From positions 1 to 31,339 of the forward strand of contig URSC01000022.1 in NCBI GenBank assembly GCA_900550465.1: DNA of 31,339 nucleotides, given 5' to 3'. The notes beneath the pieces were generated by a model. The model searched no databases. It was not told the DNA's origin and saw only the letters and a list, made by a program, of their open reading frames with translations. This stretch comes from an uncultured Alistipes sp. Lineage in GTDB: Bacteria; Bacteroidota; Bacteroidia; Bacteroidales; UBA932. This document shows, piece by piece, positions 17,624 through 26,391 of the stretch; position 1 is the first letter of the stretch, and each line of letters opens with the position of its first letter. The position numbers and the translations under genes are program-made.

Positions 17624-19765
17624 CTATTTTTTATTGAAAAACTCCTCGATATTCATCGAAAGGGAGACTGCGGCCGTAGTGCCGACGGTGCTCGGAGTGC
17701 TGCTGTAGTAATAGTCGGGCCGGTAGTTGAAGAGGTTGTCCACTATCACGTTGAGCTGTATGCCCCGCCAGATGTCCTGCGACACGGTCAGTTTCCAGAT
17801 CGTATATGCCGGGTATGTCTGGGTCTCGGTCTCCTCGTAGTTGGTGGCGGAGGTGTAGACCTCGGTGGTCACGGCAGAGAGGACGCGGCCGCTGAGAGCC
17901 ACGTTGAAGCCGTAGTTCTTCCAGGACCTGCCGTACTCGATACGGGCCGTGGCCGAGTGGGGACGGGTCTGGGAGAGCAGGGGCTCGCCGGCGCGTATGG
18001 CCTCGTCGGTAAAGGTATAGGCCAGCCGGGCCCCGAGACCGAAGGGCAGGCGGGTCGAGACGGATACATCCACTCCGCGCACCTGCAGGGGGCTCATGTT
18101 GGTGTACATCATGCCGCCGAGTTCTTCGTTCCAGACGGTGGTGATACGGTTGTCCACGAAGTTGTAGAAGCCGGAGACAGAGGCGGAAAGATATTTCCAG
18201 TTGTACTCGGCCGAGACATTGAGGTTCTCGCTGGACTCGGGCTCGAGGTCAGGGTTGCCGTAGATCATGAAAATGCTGGCCATGTCGAATGACATGTACA
18301 TCTCCTTGAGGGTCGGGGCCCGGAATCCGCCGGAGTAAGAGCCGCGGAAGGACCAGCCTCCGGTGCGGTACATCACGCTGAGCTTGGGGGAGAAATGGCT
18401 GAGCCGCTTCTGGGAGAAGAAGTCGTAGCGCATGCCTCCGATGAGGTTCCAGTGCTCGTTGATATTGGTCTCCACCTGGGCGAAGACGTCGGCGGTATGC
18501 TGGACGTAATATCCGTTGTCCTCGAACTGATAGGACATCAGGTAGTCGCGCATGTAGTCGCCCCCGACTATCATGGTGCTCTGGCCGTCGGCGGTCAGGT
18601 CGTAGGTGTATATGCCGCGGACGGTGTGCTGGACGTTGCTGTAGTCGCGCACGTCGGTGCTGTTGAAGAGCAGGTAATCGCTCTTGTCGTACTGGTCGAA
18701 GCCGTAGGAGAGCTCCACGCGGTTGCGGTCATTCACGTTCCACTCCCCGCGGAGACCGCCGCTGAAGTCGCGGTATCGGTCGCGGGTATCGCTCTGCAGG
18801 TCCCTCTCACGGAAGAAGTAGCCGGCGCGGGCGGTCAGTTTCAGACCCTCGACCGGCTCGTACTGCAGGCGCTCCTTGACGCTCCAGTTGTAGCCGCCGT
18901 AGAAGGTGCTGTAGTCGCCCTCCGAGGGCATGGCGTAGGAGTCAATGCTGGTGTACTGGGCATTGGTCATGCTGTTCAGCTTCCCGGCCTGGAAGCCCAC
19001 CGAGCCGCCGTAGCGCTGTTCGTTGTGGGCACCGTAACGGGCGTTGACGTTTACGGACCAGGGCTCCGTGGCTCCGGCGCTGATGAGATTGACCACCCCG
19101 CCCACGGCATTGGAGCCGTAGAGGGAGGAGGCCGCACCCTTGATTATCTCCACGCGCTGGACATTGTCTAAGTTCAGACGGTTATAGTCAATATTGTCCA
19201 GGGTCTCGCCGGCTATGCGCTCCCCGTCCACGAGGAAGAGGACCGAGTTGCCGCCGAAGCCCTGCATGTTCAGGGTCACCTGCTGGTCCATCGCGTAGGA
19301 GAACTCAATGCCGGGGAGCTCCGCCTCGAGCAGGTCCCCGATATTGAGGGCGTCCACCCTCTCGATATCCTGCACGGTGATGACACGGGTGAGTATCGGG
19401 CTGTTCTTGAGCAGGCGCGGGGTGCGGGTACCGGTGACCACCACCGTCTCGAGGTTCATGTAGTCCTCCTCGAGCACCACGTCCACACTGCCTTCAGGAT
19501 GCTCCGCGAGGGATATGTCCTGCGACAGGAAGCCTAGAAGATAAAAATGCAGCACCGCCTTCCCTCCGTCGGGGACTGTGATGCTGTAGCGGCCGTCCTC
19601 TCCGGTGGCCGTGTAGAGTGTGGAACTGCCCTCCACGGTGATTTCCACGCCGGCCAGAGGGCTGCCCTTGACATCCGAGACAGTGCCTGCGACCGTGCGC
19701 TGCTGAGCGTGCAGGGCCGCGGCCGCCAGCAGGAGGACCGTCATCAGAAGTATTGTCCTTTTCAT
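17624..19765 (-). CDS. hmuR: HmuR, TonB-dependent haem receptor
   Basis: A 713-aa outer-membrane receptor. Residues 1-20 are a signal peptide; 23-100 form a carboxypeptidase-D-like regulatory domain (TVAGTVSDVKGSPLAGVEI); a TonB-box-like TVVVTGTR follows; the plug runs to about residue 225 (KGAASSLYGSNAVGGVVNLI); the rest is a 22-strand barrel ending in SMNIEEFF. The haem-receptor signature FRAP (481-484) ... NPDL (504-507) is present. The histidine normally found between these motifs in HmuR/HemR-type receptors is absent; the interval contains four methionines instead, with M495 near the expected position. HmuY is encoded two bases upstream, the usual HmuY-HmuR pair. Confidence 0.92.
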   Translation of the reverse strand: MKRTILLMTVLLLAAAALHAQQRTVAGTVSDVKGSPLAGVEITVEGSSTLYTATGEDGRYSITVPDGGKAVLHFYLLGFLSQDISLAEHPEGSVDVVLEEDYMNLETVVVTGTRTPRLLKNSPILTRVITVQDIERVDALNIGDLLEAELPGIEFSYAMDQQVTLNMQGFGGNSVLFLVDGERIAGETLDNIDYNRLNLDNVQRVEIIKGAASSLYGSNAVGGVVNLISAGATEPWSVNVNARYGAHNEQRYGGSVGFQAGKLNSMTNAQYTSIDSYAMPSEGDYSTFYGGYNWSVKERLQYEPVEGLKLTARAGYFFRERDLQSDTRDRYRDFSGGLRGEWNVNDRNRVELSYGFDQYDKSDYLLFNSTDVRDYSNVQHTVRGIYTYDLTADGQSTMIVGGDYMRDYLMSYQFEDNGYYVQHTADVFAQVETNINEHWNLIGGMRYDFFSQKRLSHFSPKLSVMYRTGGWSFRGSYSGGFRAPTLKEMYMSFDMASIFMIYGNPDLEPESSENLNVSAEYNWKYLSASVSGFYNFVDNRITTVWNEELGGMMYTNMSPLQVRGVDVSVSTRLPFGLGARLAYTFTDEAIRAGEPLLSQTRPHSATARIEYGRSWKNYGFNVALSGRVLSAVTTEVYTSATNYEETETQTYPAYTIWKLTVSQDIWRGIQLNVIVDNLFNYRPDYYYSSTPSTVGTTAAVSLSMNIEEFFNKK

Positions 19766-19767
19766 TG

Positions 19768-20451
19768 TCAGAATTCTAAGGGATATACGTAGTCAATGGT
19801 CATGAAGCCCTTGACCTTGCTGTCGTTCATGTAGTTGGTAAGCTGTATGGCCGCCGCTTTGCCCTCCGCCGTTATCAGGACATAGACTTTGCCGGACATC
19901 GTGTATATGGGAGGCATGGTGGAGGTATCTACGTTGAGCCACTTGGAGAGCTCCGGGTTGTACCACGAAGGGGCGTAGATGATGATGCCGTCCATCATCC
20001 GGGACATGTCTATCGTGACGCGGTCCTCGGTCCAGATGTCCTCGACGTATGTGCCTGCAGGCAGGGAGCCGGATGCGAGGAGTTCATCGATGGAGGTGAA
20101 GGAAGTCTCTATGACCCGGCCGCCGTTGGTCTTAACATCGTAGCGGTGTACGGCGAAATCCCAGCCTTCAGTCACCTCTCCTGTCTCGGAACCGTCCTCC
20201 GCTATGGCTGTGGTATCCAGGGTGAATGTCTCGAAGTCGATGTAGTTCCACCGGGTGTAGGAGGTCGCATCGAGGTATATCGTACCGGAGGACGTGGCCT
20301 GTTCCACCTTCGTAAAGCCGAAGTCCGCGGTTATCACCGGCTGGTCGTAGATGCCTTCGAAGATACCGTTGCATGAGGGGAGCGACACGGCCGTCAGGAG
20401 TGCCGCCCCCGCCTGCAACATTATCAGTAATGGCTTTGGGATTCTTTTCAT
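19768..20451 (-). CDS. hmuY: HmuY-family haem-binding lipoprotein
   Basis: A 227-aa lipoprotein: signal segment followed by LPSC with the lipidation Cys at residue 27. Family features are WDFAVHRYDVKTNGG (about 97-111) and a C-terminal AAAIQLTNYMNDSKVKGFMT. HmuY proteins on the cell surface or shed from it take haem from host proteins and pass it to HmuR. P. gingivalis HmuY binds haem with two histidines. This protein has a single His (H102) in the conserved HRYD motif, which is structural in the family, so coordination must differ. M149, M152, M153, M179 and M185 lie in the region where ligands are expected; methionine ligands are known for HmuY homologues in other Bacteroidetes. The gene abuts the calycin-like gene upstream. 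Confidence 0.9.
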   Translation of the reverse strand: MKRIPKPLLIMLQAGAALLTAVSLPSCNGIFEGIYDQPVITADFGFTKVEQATSSGTIYLDATSYTRWNYIDFETFTLDTTAIAEDGSETGEVTEGWDFAVHRYDVKTNGGRVIETSFTSIDELLASGSLPAGTYVEDIWTEDRVTIDMSRMMDGIIIYAPSWYNPELSKWLNVDTSTMPPIYTMSGKVYVLITAEGKAAAIQLTNYMNDSKVKGFMTIDYVYPLEF

Positions 20452-21285
20452 TTACTTGGAACCTTCAAATTCTACGTTGATGGTCATAGGCATGGCTCCT
20501 GGCTTGATATCTGCGCTGACTGTCAGCTTGCTGCCGTCTGCCGTCACCGTACCTGTAAGGCTGCCGGTCACGTTTATGTCTCCGGCCATAGTATCGATGC
20601 TCTCAGCCGCCAAAGCATAGCTGCCGTCAGCAGACTCTGTGAGTGTCACGTCCACTGTGATATCCTCGAGAGTCATCATGCCCATGCCGAAAGAAGAGAT
20701 GGTGAGCACAGTCTTTCCGTCATCCGCAACATCGAGAACCATTGTCGCATTCTCCACCGGATCCATGGCGCCGCCCATGACGGACATGTTCAGAGTACCG
20801 GTATATGTGCCGCTGAGTACCAGACTGGCAGGAGCCTCACCGGGCTGCACGGTAATCTTCAGGCCGCCCATCACGGCTGGGATGTCGAATGTGAAGGTGA
20901 AGTCATCATCACTCTTTATGGTCGCCGAGAGGGTGCAGTCGTACTCGCTCTGGGAGTCGGCGGACATGCCCATGACGGTCTTGCCGCTGCCGGTCACTGT
21001 GTAGGTGCCGTCAGATTCGGCAACCGCTGCGCCGGCGACTGTGAATGTACCCCAGGTGTCGGAGGTATAGCTGACTGCCACGGTCTCGCCGTTTTCCTCT
21101 ACGGTAACGGTAATGGTCTGGCTCTCACTTACCATGGGTGTGGGAGAATACTGGAACTCCGCCTTCGACCAGCCGGAGTAGGTGCCGGCCACCTCTGTTG
21201 CGGGTTTGATCTCTTCTACGGGATTGCAGCTCATGGCTGCGAGGGCCGCCATAACGGCCACGGGAATGAATTTTGTCAGTCTCAT
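20452..21285 (-). CDS. Calycin-like lipoprotein heading the hmu operon
   Basis: A 277-aa lipoprotein (AAMSC lipobox, Cys at residue 19). The mature part has two similar beta-rich modules of about 120 residues: the first begins AGTYSGWSKAEF (about 33) and the second SGTYTGTLNMSV (about 155), each with an extended strand pattern ending in a conserved DGSYAL/DGTYTV-type turn. This matches the calycin-like proteins often found beside hmuY in Bacteroidetes. The mature protein has no histidine at all but about 14 methionines, many in pairs (VMGM, GMGMM, GAMPM). It is the first gene after the operon promoter and ends exactly where hmuY begins. A haem- or porphyrin-binding role is inference from position. 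Confidence 0.8.
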   Translation of the reverse strand: MRLTKFIPVAVMAALAAMSCNPVEEIKPATEVAGTYSGWSKAEFQYSPTPMVSESQTITVTVEENGETVAVSYTSDTWGTFTVAGAAVAESDGTYTVTGSGKTVMGMSADSQSEYDCTLSATIKSDDDFTFTFDIPAVMGGLKITVQPGEAPASLVLSGTYTGTLNMSVMGGAMDPVENATMVLDVADDGKTVLTISSFGMGMMTLEDITVDVTLTESADGSYALAAESIDTMAGDINVTGSLTGTVTADGSKLTVSADIKPGAMPMTINVEFEGSK

Positions 21286-21321
21286 TTTATTTATCTTTTA
21301 TAATTCTTTCAAATGACACTG

Positions 21322-21352
21322 CAAAATTACCGTCCGCGCCCTCCCCGGACAA
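21322..21352 (-). promoter_or_regulatory. Promoter of the hmu operon
   Basis: Minus strand: -33 TTG at 21352-21350, a 20-base spacer, and -7 TAATTTTG at 21329-21322. The leader to ATG 21285 would be about 30 bases. I could not see a convincing Fur box around it. Confidence 0.65.
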
Positions 21353-21354
21353 TC

Positions 21355-21414
21355 GCCAAAAATAGGGATTCCGCCATCCCCGCATAATCATCTGTTGCGA
21401 GAATGACGGAATCC
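21355..21414 (-). terminator. Strong terminator of the DPP-IV gene
   Basis: Arms 21366-21384 and 21396-21414 form a 19-bp stem with an 11-base loop. Read on the minus strand, every position pairs, including three G-U wobbles; on the plus strand the same positions are mismatches. A TATTTTT run follows on the minus strand. It insulates the hmu operon promoter, which begins directly downstream. Confidence 0.85.
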
Positions 21415-21440
21415 GTCTATAATTTCAATCTATTCAGTCT

Positions 21441-23537
21441 TTATCTGAACAGACATTCAGGCACCTCTCTTCCTAAAAGATAGCGGTACCAGAAGATCAG
21501 GTCGGAGTTGGAAGAGTGAATGCCCTGATAACCGCCGTAACCATGATATGCTCCGGGATAGATCATCAGTTCAAACTGCTTGTCGGCTTTCTGAAGCGCA
21601 TCCACGAACTGGAGTGTATTCTGCATGTGAACGTTGTCATCGGCTGTTCCGTGGGTAAGACGAAGCATCGAACCCTTGCCTCCGCGGTACTTTTCGGCAC
21701 GCTCCCACACGCGGGTGAAGGCATAGCCCTCGGGATTGTCCTCGGGTGTATCCATATACCGCTCGGTATAATGCGAGTCATAGAGCTGCCAGTCGTACAC
21801 TCCGCCGCCGGCGATACCGTACTGGAAATAGTCGGCACCGTCAGTCAGTGCCAGAGCCGTCATCGTGCCGCCGAAGGAGAATCCGGTGATGCCTATCTTC
21901 TCAGCGTCCACGTAGGGGAAGGTCCTCAGGTACTTCACCCACTCGATGTAGTCGGCCAGTTCGGTCTGTCCGAGGGAGCGGTAGACGTAGTTGACGCCCT
22001 CCTTGCCGCAGTGGCCGGAGGCGCGGTGGTCGATCGATATCTGGATGACGCCCTCGATGGCCCAGAGCTGGTTGCCGCGGGAAGGTGCGCTCCAGCGGTC
22101 CATCACCGTACCGGAGTTGGGACCGCCGTACATTGAGACGATGACGGGGTATTTCTTATTGGTGTCCAGGTCTATCGGGAGACGGATCGAGGCCGGGAGG
22201 GTATAGCCGTCCACCTCGATGAAGAGCATCTGCGCCTCTGCCAGCTTATAGTTGTCATACTCAGGGCCCTTGGAATCGCCGAGGACGGTGTACTGAGCCT
22301 TCTTGCCGCTTCCTATCTTCACCAGGACGGTCTTGGTAGGGGTGGAGACATTGGATATCTGCGCGGCATAGTACTTGTTGTCGGGTGAAATCTGAACTGC
22401 CGAGAAGTTGTAGTCGCCGAATGAGATGCGCTCGGTGGTGCGCTTCTTCAGATCCAGCCTGTAGACGTCATAACGGGTGGATATCTCGGCCCTCGAGGTG
22501 AAGAAGAGCACACCCTTGTCCTCGTCTAACTTGAGGATGCGGGTGCCCCAGTTGCGGCCCTCGGTGAGCTTGATGTACTGCGAGCCGTCGAAGGGCTGGA
22601 AATAGATCTGCTCCCATCCGTCGAAATCGCGGGTCATGTAGAAGCCGTCCTCGGTGAAGACCATATCGTCGATCCAGTCGATCCAGGTCTTCTGATGCTC
22701 CTCGTACAGAGGCTTCTTCGAGCCGTCGAAAGGAGATACCTCATAGAGTATCAAATGGTTCTGGTCCCTCGGCATCCAGGGCACCATGAACTTGTCCGAC
22801 TCAGCGCTCCAGAACGGAGTACCGAAATACTGGTCGTCCTCGCGGTCGAAGTCAGCCCAGACGGTCTCGCCCGTGGTCAGGTCGATCATGCCTATCTCCA
22901 CCTTGGGATTCTCGTCCCCGGCCTTGGGGTAGCGGGTCTCGTTCAAGGTGCCGTGCTTGCCCTTGGCGTCGTAGATAGGGAACATCGGCACGTTCGTGTC
23001 ATCGAACTTGTAGTAGGCCAGGCGCTTGCTGTCCGGCGACCACCAGAAGGCCTTGTAGCGGGTGGCCCTGCCGAGAATCTCCTCGTAGTACACCCAGGAG
23101 GACCAGCCGTTCAGGATCAGGTCCGAACCGTCGGTAGTCAGCGCGGTGTGCTCGCCGGTGGCAACGTCCATCACATAGAGGTTGTTGTCCTTGGTGTAGG
23201 CGATCTTCGTGGAGTCCGGCGAGAACATGGGATTGTCCACGGTCTTACGGAGTTCCTCCAGGATAGCCGGCTGCACCTTGGGCGCAGGTCTCTGATATGA
23301 AGCCGTCTCCCCTGTCTTGATATTGTACAGGCCTAATTCCCGGTTTTCCGAGACGATCAGATTACTGTTGTCATACCATCCGACGGGGGTAGGAATAGGG
23401 TTGACAATGCCGTCAGGCATTCCTTTGGCCACCTGCTCGACAGTGAGATTCTTCTTCTCCCGGCCCTGGTCCTGAGCCTGCACAGAACCCACCGCAACAG
23501 CGAGAAGAGCGGCAGCTGCTAATGATATTCTTTTCAT
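21441..23537 (-). CDS. Dipeptidyl-peptidase IV (S9B serine peptidase), secreted
   Basis: A 698-aa protein with a signal peptide (cleavage near AQAQ, residue 22), so periplasmic or exported. The N-terminal two-thirds form a beta-propeller with the SWVYYEEIL segment that supplies the paired Glu residues binding the substrate N-terminus. The alpha/beta-hydrolase domain has S554 in GFSFGG (usual GWSYGG), D633 in HGTADDNVH, and H665 in GAYHGYGG, a complete Ser-Asp-His triad; YDSHYTERYM is also characteristic. It removes X-Pro dipeptides from peptide N-termini. It appears monocistronic with its own promoter and a strong terminator. Proximity to hmu may be coincidental, though peptide and haem acquisition are both typical of asaccharolytic Bacteroidetes. 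Confidence 0.93.
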   Translation of the reverse strand: MKRISLAAAALLAVAVGSVQAQDQGREKKNLTVEQVAKGMPDGIVNPIPTPVGWYDNSNLIVSENRELGLYNIKTGETASYQRPAPKVQPAILEELRKTVDNPMFSPDSTKIAYTKDNNLYVMDVATGEHTALTTDGSDLILNGWSSWVYYEEILGRATRYKAFWWSPDSKRLAYYKFDDTNVPMFPIYDAKGKHGTLNETRYPKAGDENPKVEIGMIDLTTGETVWADFDREDDQYFGTPFWSAESDKFMVPWMPRDQNHLILYEVSPFDGSKKPLYEEHQKTWIDWIDDMVFTEDGFYMTRDFDGWEQIYFQPFDGSQYIKLTEGRNWGTRILKLDEDKGVLFFTSRAEISTRYDVYRLDLKKRTTERISFGDYNFSAVQISPDNKYYAAQISNVSTPTKTVLVKIGSGKKAQYTVLGDSKGPEYDNYKLAEAQMLFIEVDGYTLPASIRLPIDLDTNKKYPVIVSMYGGPNSGTVMDRWSAPSRGNQLWAIEGVIQISIDHRASGHCGKEGVNYVYRSLGQTELADYIEWVKYLRTFPYVDAEKIGITGFSFGGTMTALALTDGADYFQYGIAGGGVYDWQLYDSHYTERYMDTPEDNPEGYAFTRVWERAEKYRGGKGSMLRLTHGTADDNVHMQNTLQFVDALQKADKQFELMIYPGAYHGYGGYQGIHSSNSDLIFWYRYLLGREVPECLFR

Positions 23538-23584
23538 CTTGTTCAGATAAGTTTTTATGTGGTTAGATAATCAATTTGGCAGTC

Positions 23585-23615
23585 CAAATTTAATTCTTTT
23601 TTCCACAAATCCCAA
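23585..23615 (-). promoter_or_regulatory. Promoter of the DPP-IV gene
   Basis: Minus strand: -33 TTG(G) at 23615-23613, a 20-base spacer, and -7 TAAATTTG at 23592-23585. The expected leader is about 40 bases. Confidence 0.65.
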
Positions 23616-23656
23616 TTCCACGTTCAAAATGAAAACCACACCCGCTCCCGACGGCA

Positions 23657-26029
23657 TCATTCCGAGGAAATCGAGTCCACCGGATTACGCAACGCTGCCC
23701 TCCGGCTCTGGAGCGTGACAGTAACGGCCGTAATCAGGGACACCAGTACCAGCGCCACGAGGAATATCCACACCGGTACGGGACTCTGGTAAGGAAATGA
23801 GGAGACCCACCGGCGGATGATGAACCAGGCTACGGGCACCGCCACGGCAAAGCACACCGTGGTAATCCTCAAGTAATAACGGTTGAGCATCAGCAGTATC
23901 TCCCCCACGGAGGCTCCGTGTACGCGGCGGACCGCAATCTCCTTGCGGCGGAACTGCGTCTCGAAGTACACTAAGCCGAGAATACCTATAACGGATATCA
24001 GCAGGGAAATCCAGGAGGCCGTGGTAATCATGCGGACCAGCCTGTCCTCCTGGGCGTAGAGGCCGGCGACCGCATCATCGAGGAAGCGCACGTCCATGCT
24101 CCCGGTGTTGAAGGAGGGATCCAGCCCGCTGAGCGTCTTCCGGATGAAGCTGAACGTGGCCGGGATATCCCCGGTCATGACCTTGGCGTATCCCACCTGG
24201 AGGGGCCACCACGGAGTGCTGCCGAAATTGTACAGGCAGAACGGGCTGATACCGTACTGCAGCGGCTTGAAGTTGAAGTCCCGGACGGCCCCGATTATCT
24301 GTGCCTCCACGTCCGACCTGTGCCCGGGATAGGTCGCCCCTACCCTCAGGAAGGGATACGAATTCAGGAAGTTCTGATTGACTATCATCGTTCCTCCCGG
24401 ACTGTTGTCGTCCGAAGGCAGAAAGTCCCGGCCCTCCGTCAGCTCAAGGCCGAAGAAGGAGACGAAGTTGCGGTCCACCGGAAGGCACTCGACCGGCGCG
24501 GACTCTCCGTTGATGACGCGGCCCCACGGCATCTTGGTCTCCTGTGCCATGGAAAAGCCGGAGAACGTGACATCCGTGATATTCGGATTCTCCAGAAGCA
24601 TCTCCTTGAGCGTCTCCCGCTTCTGCCCGATGCTGTAGGAGAGGCGGAACTCCACCACCTGTTCCCGGTCATACCCCATGTCGAAACCCTTCATATACCG
24701 GACCTGCACCGAGATGAACAAGGCGCAGATAACCAGAACAAACGAAACGAGATACTGAATCCCGACCAAGGAGGTGCGCAGACTGCGCCCTTTGGCCGAG
24801 AGGGAGAAAGAGCCCTTGAGCACCATCGCCGGGTTGAAGGACGTGCTGTAATGGGCAGGGAAAATACCTGCAATCAGGGCGGTGAGCACTGCTGCGGCAA
24901 GGGTTATGAGCAGTACGCCCCAATTGTCCTGCACCCGCAGCGAACCGGAGACGTACGAGGCGAGGTCAGAGGTCGCTGCCACGGACATCACGCCTATGCT
25001 CAGGACAAATGCCGGCAGCATCAGCGTAAGGGCCGACCCGAGCTGACGCAGGACCAGAGATCCCCTCGTCGCCCCAAGCACCTTCCGGGTATTGAGCGCC
25101 TTGATGCGGAAGGGCACGGAAGCCATGGAAAAATTGATGAAATTGATCGCCGCTATCAGCAGTATGAGGATAGAAATGGAGAAGAGCGTTACCGTAACCG
25201 GACGGTTGCCCTTGGCAGTGTTGTCGGGAGAAACATCATGGATGTAGTAGGCATCGTGCAGGCCGGTAAGACGGACCATGAGGCCATTGCCTCCTGCCGA
25301 GGTTATAGCATATTCCATGTAGTCCTTCAGCACCGGCAGGGCCTGCTGCGGCGCGGCCGTCCGGATATAACAGCCGTATGCCCACGTGCTGCCATTGTTC
25401 AAGTCGTAATTGCCGAGATTGATGAGCAACTCCTTGTCCACACTGGAGTTCTGGGGAAAATCCCTGTAGATCCCTACAATAGTGAAGCGCGTCGCGGCTC
25501 CGTACCGCTGCACGTCCGAAGAGGCGAACTCCACGTATTTCCCGACCGGGGACTCTCCGCCGAAAAGCCTGGCCGCCCCCCGCTCGGAGATAACCGCCGT
25601 ATTGGGAGTCCGGAAAAGGGAGGTATCCCCCTCGGTAAATTCAAAGGGGAAGACCTGCAGCAGACCGTAGTCGCAGTCCGCAAAGGAAACGGATACCCCG
25701 GAGCCGTTGCTCCCCACTTCCCTCATCGGCTCACTTCTGTCCTTATAGTAGAGGTAAGTTCCCACAGCCTCAGCCTGCGGCAGGGATGTCCTGATTTCCT
25801 CTATCATCGGTCGGGAAAAACTCGCCAGGTAGTTACCTGCCCTTTCACCTGCTAAGCCGCTGCATTCCAGCCTGTAAATATCCTCATGCCCCGCATAGCA
25901 TCTGTCATATTTCCAGTCGTACATCACCTGCACCGTCAGTATCAGGAACACGGACAGGGCGAGGGTCAGTCCCAAGACGTTGAGCACTGAGGAAAATACG
26001 GTATGTCGGTTAAAGCGTATGTATCTCAT
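23657..26029 (-). CDS. FtsX/MacB-like permease without adjacent ATPase
   Basis: A 790-aa inner-membrane protein with the double-FtsX layout: TM1 near residues 12-35, a large periplasmic MacB core (about 45-270), three TMs about 280-400 with INFINFSMASVPFRIKALNTRKVLGATRGSL, another TM near 425-445, a second periplasmic domain (about 450-670), and three C-terminal TMs with the motif FETQFRRKEIAVRRVHGASV. This is the common Bacteroidetes FtsX-permease family. These need an ABC ATPase, and none is encoded nearby. Its start overlaps the preceding small membrane gene by four bases, so the two are translationally coupled. Cargo or signalling role is unknown. Confidence 0.9.
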   Translation of the reverse strand: MRYIRFNRHTVFSSVLNVLGLTLALSVFLILTVQVMYDWKYDRCYAGHEDIYRLECSGLAGERAGNYLASFSRPMIEEIRTSLPQAEAVGTYLYYKDRSEPMREVGSNGSGVSVSFADCDYGLLQVFPFEFTEGDTSLFRTPNTAVISERGAARLFGGESPVGKYVEFASSDVQRYGAATRFTIVGIYRDFPQNSSVDKELLINLGNYDLNNGSTWAYGCYIRTAAPQQALPVLKDYMEYAITSAGGNGLMVRLTGLHDAYYIHDVSPDNTAKGNRPVTVTLFSISILILLIAAINFINFSMASVPFRIKALNTRKVLGATRGSLVLRQLGSALTLMLPAFVLSIGVMSVAATSDLASYVSGSLRVQDNWGVLLITLAAAVLTALIAGIFPAHYSTSFNPAMVLKGSFSLSAKGRSLRTSLVGIQYLVSFVLVICALFISVQVRYMKGFDMGYDREQVVEFRLSYSIGQKRETLKEMLLENPNITDVTFSGFSMAQETKMPWGRVINGESAPVECLPVDRNFVSFFGLELTEGRDFLPSDDNSPGGTMIVNQNFLNSYPFLRVGATYPGHRSDVEAQIIGAVRDFNFKPLQYGISPFCLYNFGSTPWWPLQVGYAKVMTGDIPATFSFIRKTLSGLDPSFNTGSMDVRFLDDAVAGLYAQEDRLVRMITTASWISLLISVIGILGLVYFETQFRRKEIAVRRVHGASVGEILLMLNRYYLRITTVCFAVAVPVAWFIIRRWVSSFPYQSPVPVWIFLVALVLVSLITAVTVTLQSRRAALRNPVDSISSE

Positions 26030-26385
26030 GATTTGTTATGTTTAAAAGTTAAATTTTCTACTTCCTCCGAAAGAGCCTGCAGCCGTTCCGCCAGAGCCAG
26101 GAACTCAGCATCGTCCAGGCCCTTCCGCAGCAGTGAGCGGACCAGGCCGCTGCACTCGGCCAACCCCTCTGCAATGCCGCGGAGCTCCTGAGCAAAGACC
26201 TCCTCCATCCTCCCGCCACACCTCATCGGATCCGTCTCTAAATCCTTCGAAATACCGTAAAAGATGGATGTCTTCCTCCGCTCCCGGCTCAGCCTGACGG
26301 CACAGACAAACAGCGCCGCCATACTCGCAGAAAGGCACAGGGCCAGCACAATTATTATAATTGAATTACCTTCCATATCGAGCAC
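26026..26385 (-). CDS. Small membrane coiled-coil protein, truncated paralogue of the downstream-listed regulator
   Basis: A 119-aa protein (a second ATG at 26376 would give 116 aa). One TM segment (about 9-30) is followed by a cytoplasmic tail with heptad-like leucines. The juxtamembrane stretch RERRKTSIFYGISKDLETD closely matches RERKMNSVFYGLSRDLEGD of the regulator encoded at 27886-28566, and the following ~60 residues align in the same order (LVRSLLRK with MARMLRQR; FLALAERLQALSEEVEN with LIAFTEKLLLVTDELAN). It stops before the DNA-binding domain. It lies six bases after the secreted-protein gene and overlaps the permease gene by four bases. I know of no named family. Confidence 0.75.
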   Translation of the reverse strand: MLDMEGNSIIIIVLALCLSASMAALFVCAVRLSRERRKTSIFYGISKDLETDPMRCGGRMEEVFAQELRGIAEGLAECSGLVRSLLRKGLDDAEFLALAERLQALSEEVENLTFKHNKS

Positions 26386-26391
26386 AATTAT

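Noticed and set aside
21286..21440. Fur box at the hmu promoter
   Set aside because: I looked for GATAAT-like inverted triplets around 21290-21355 and found nothing convincing; iron control cannot be claimed from sequence.
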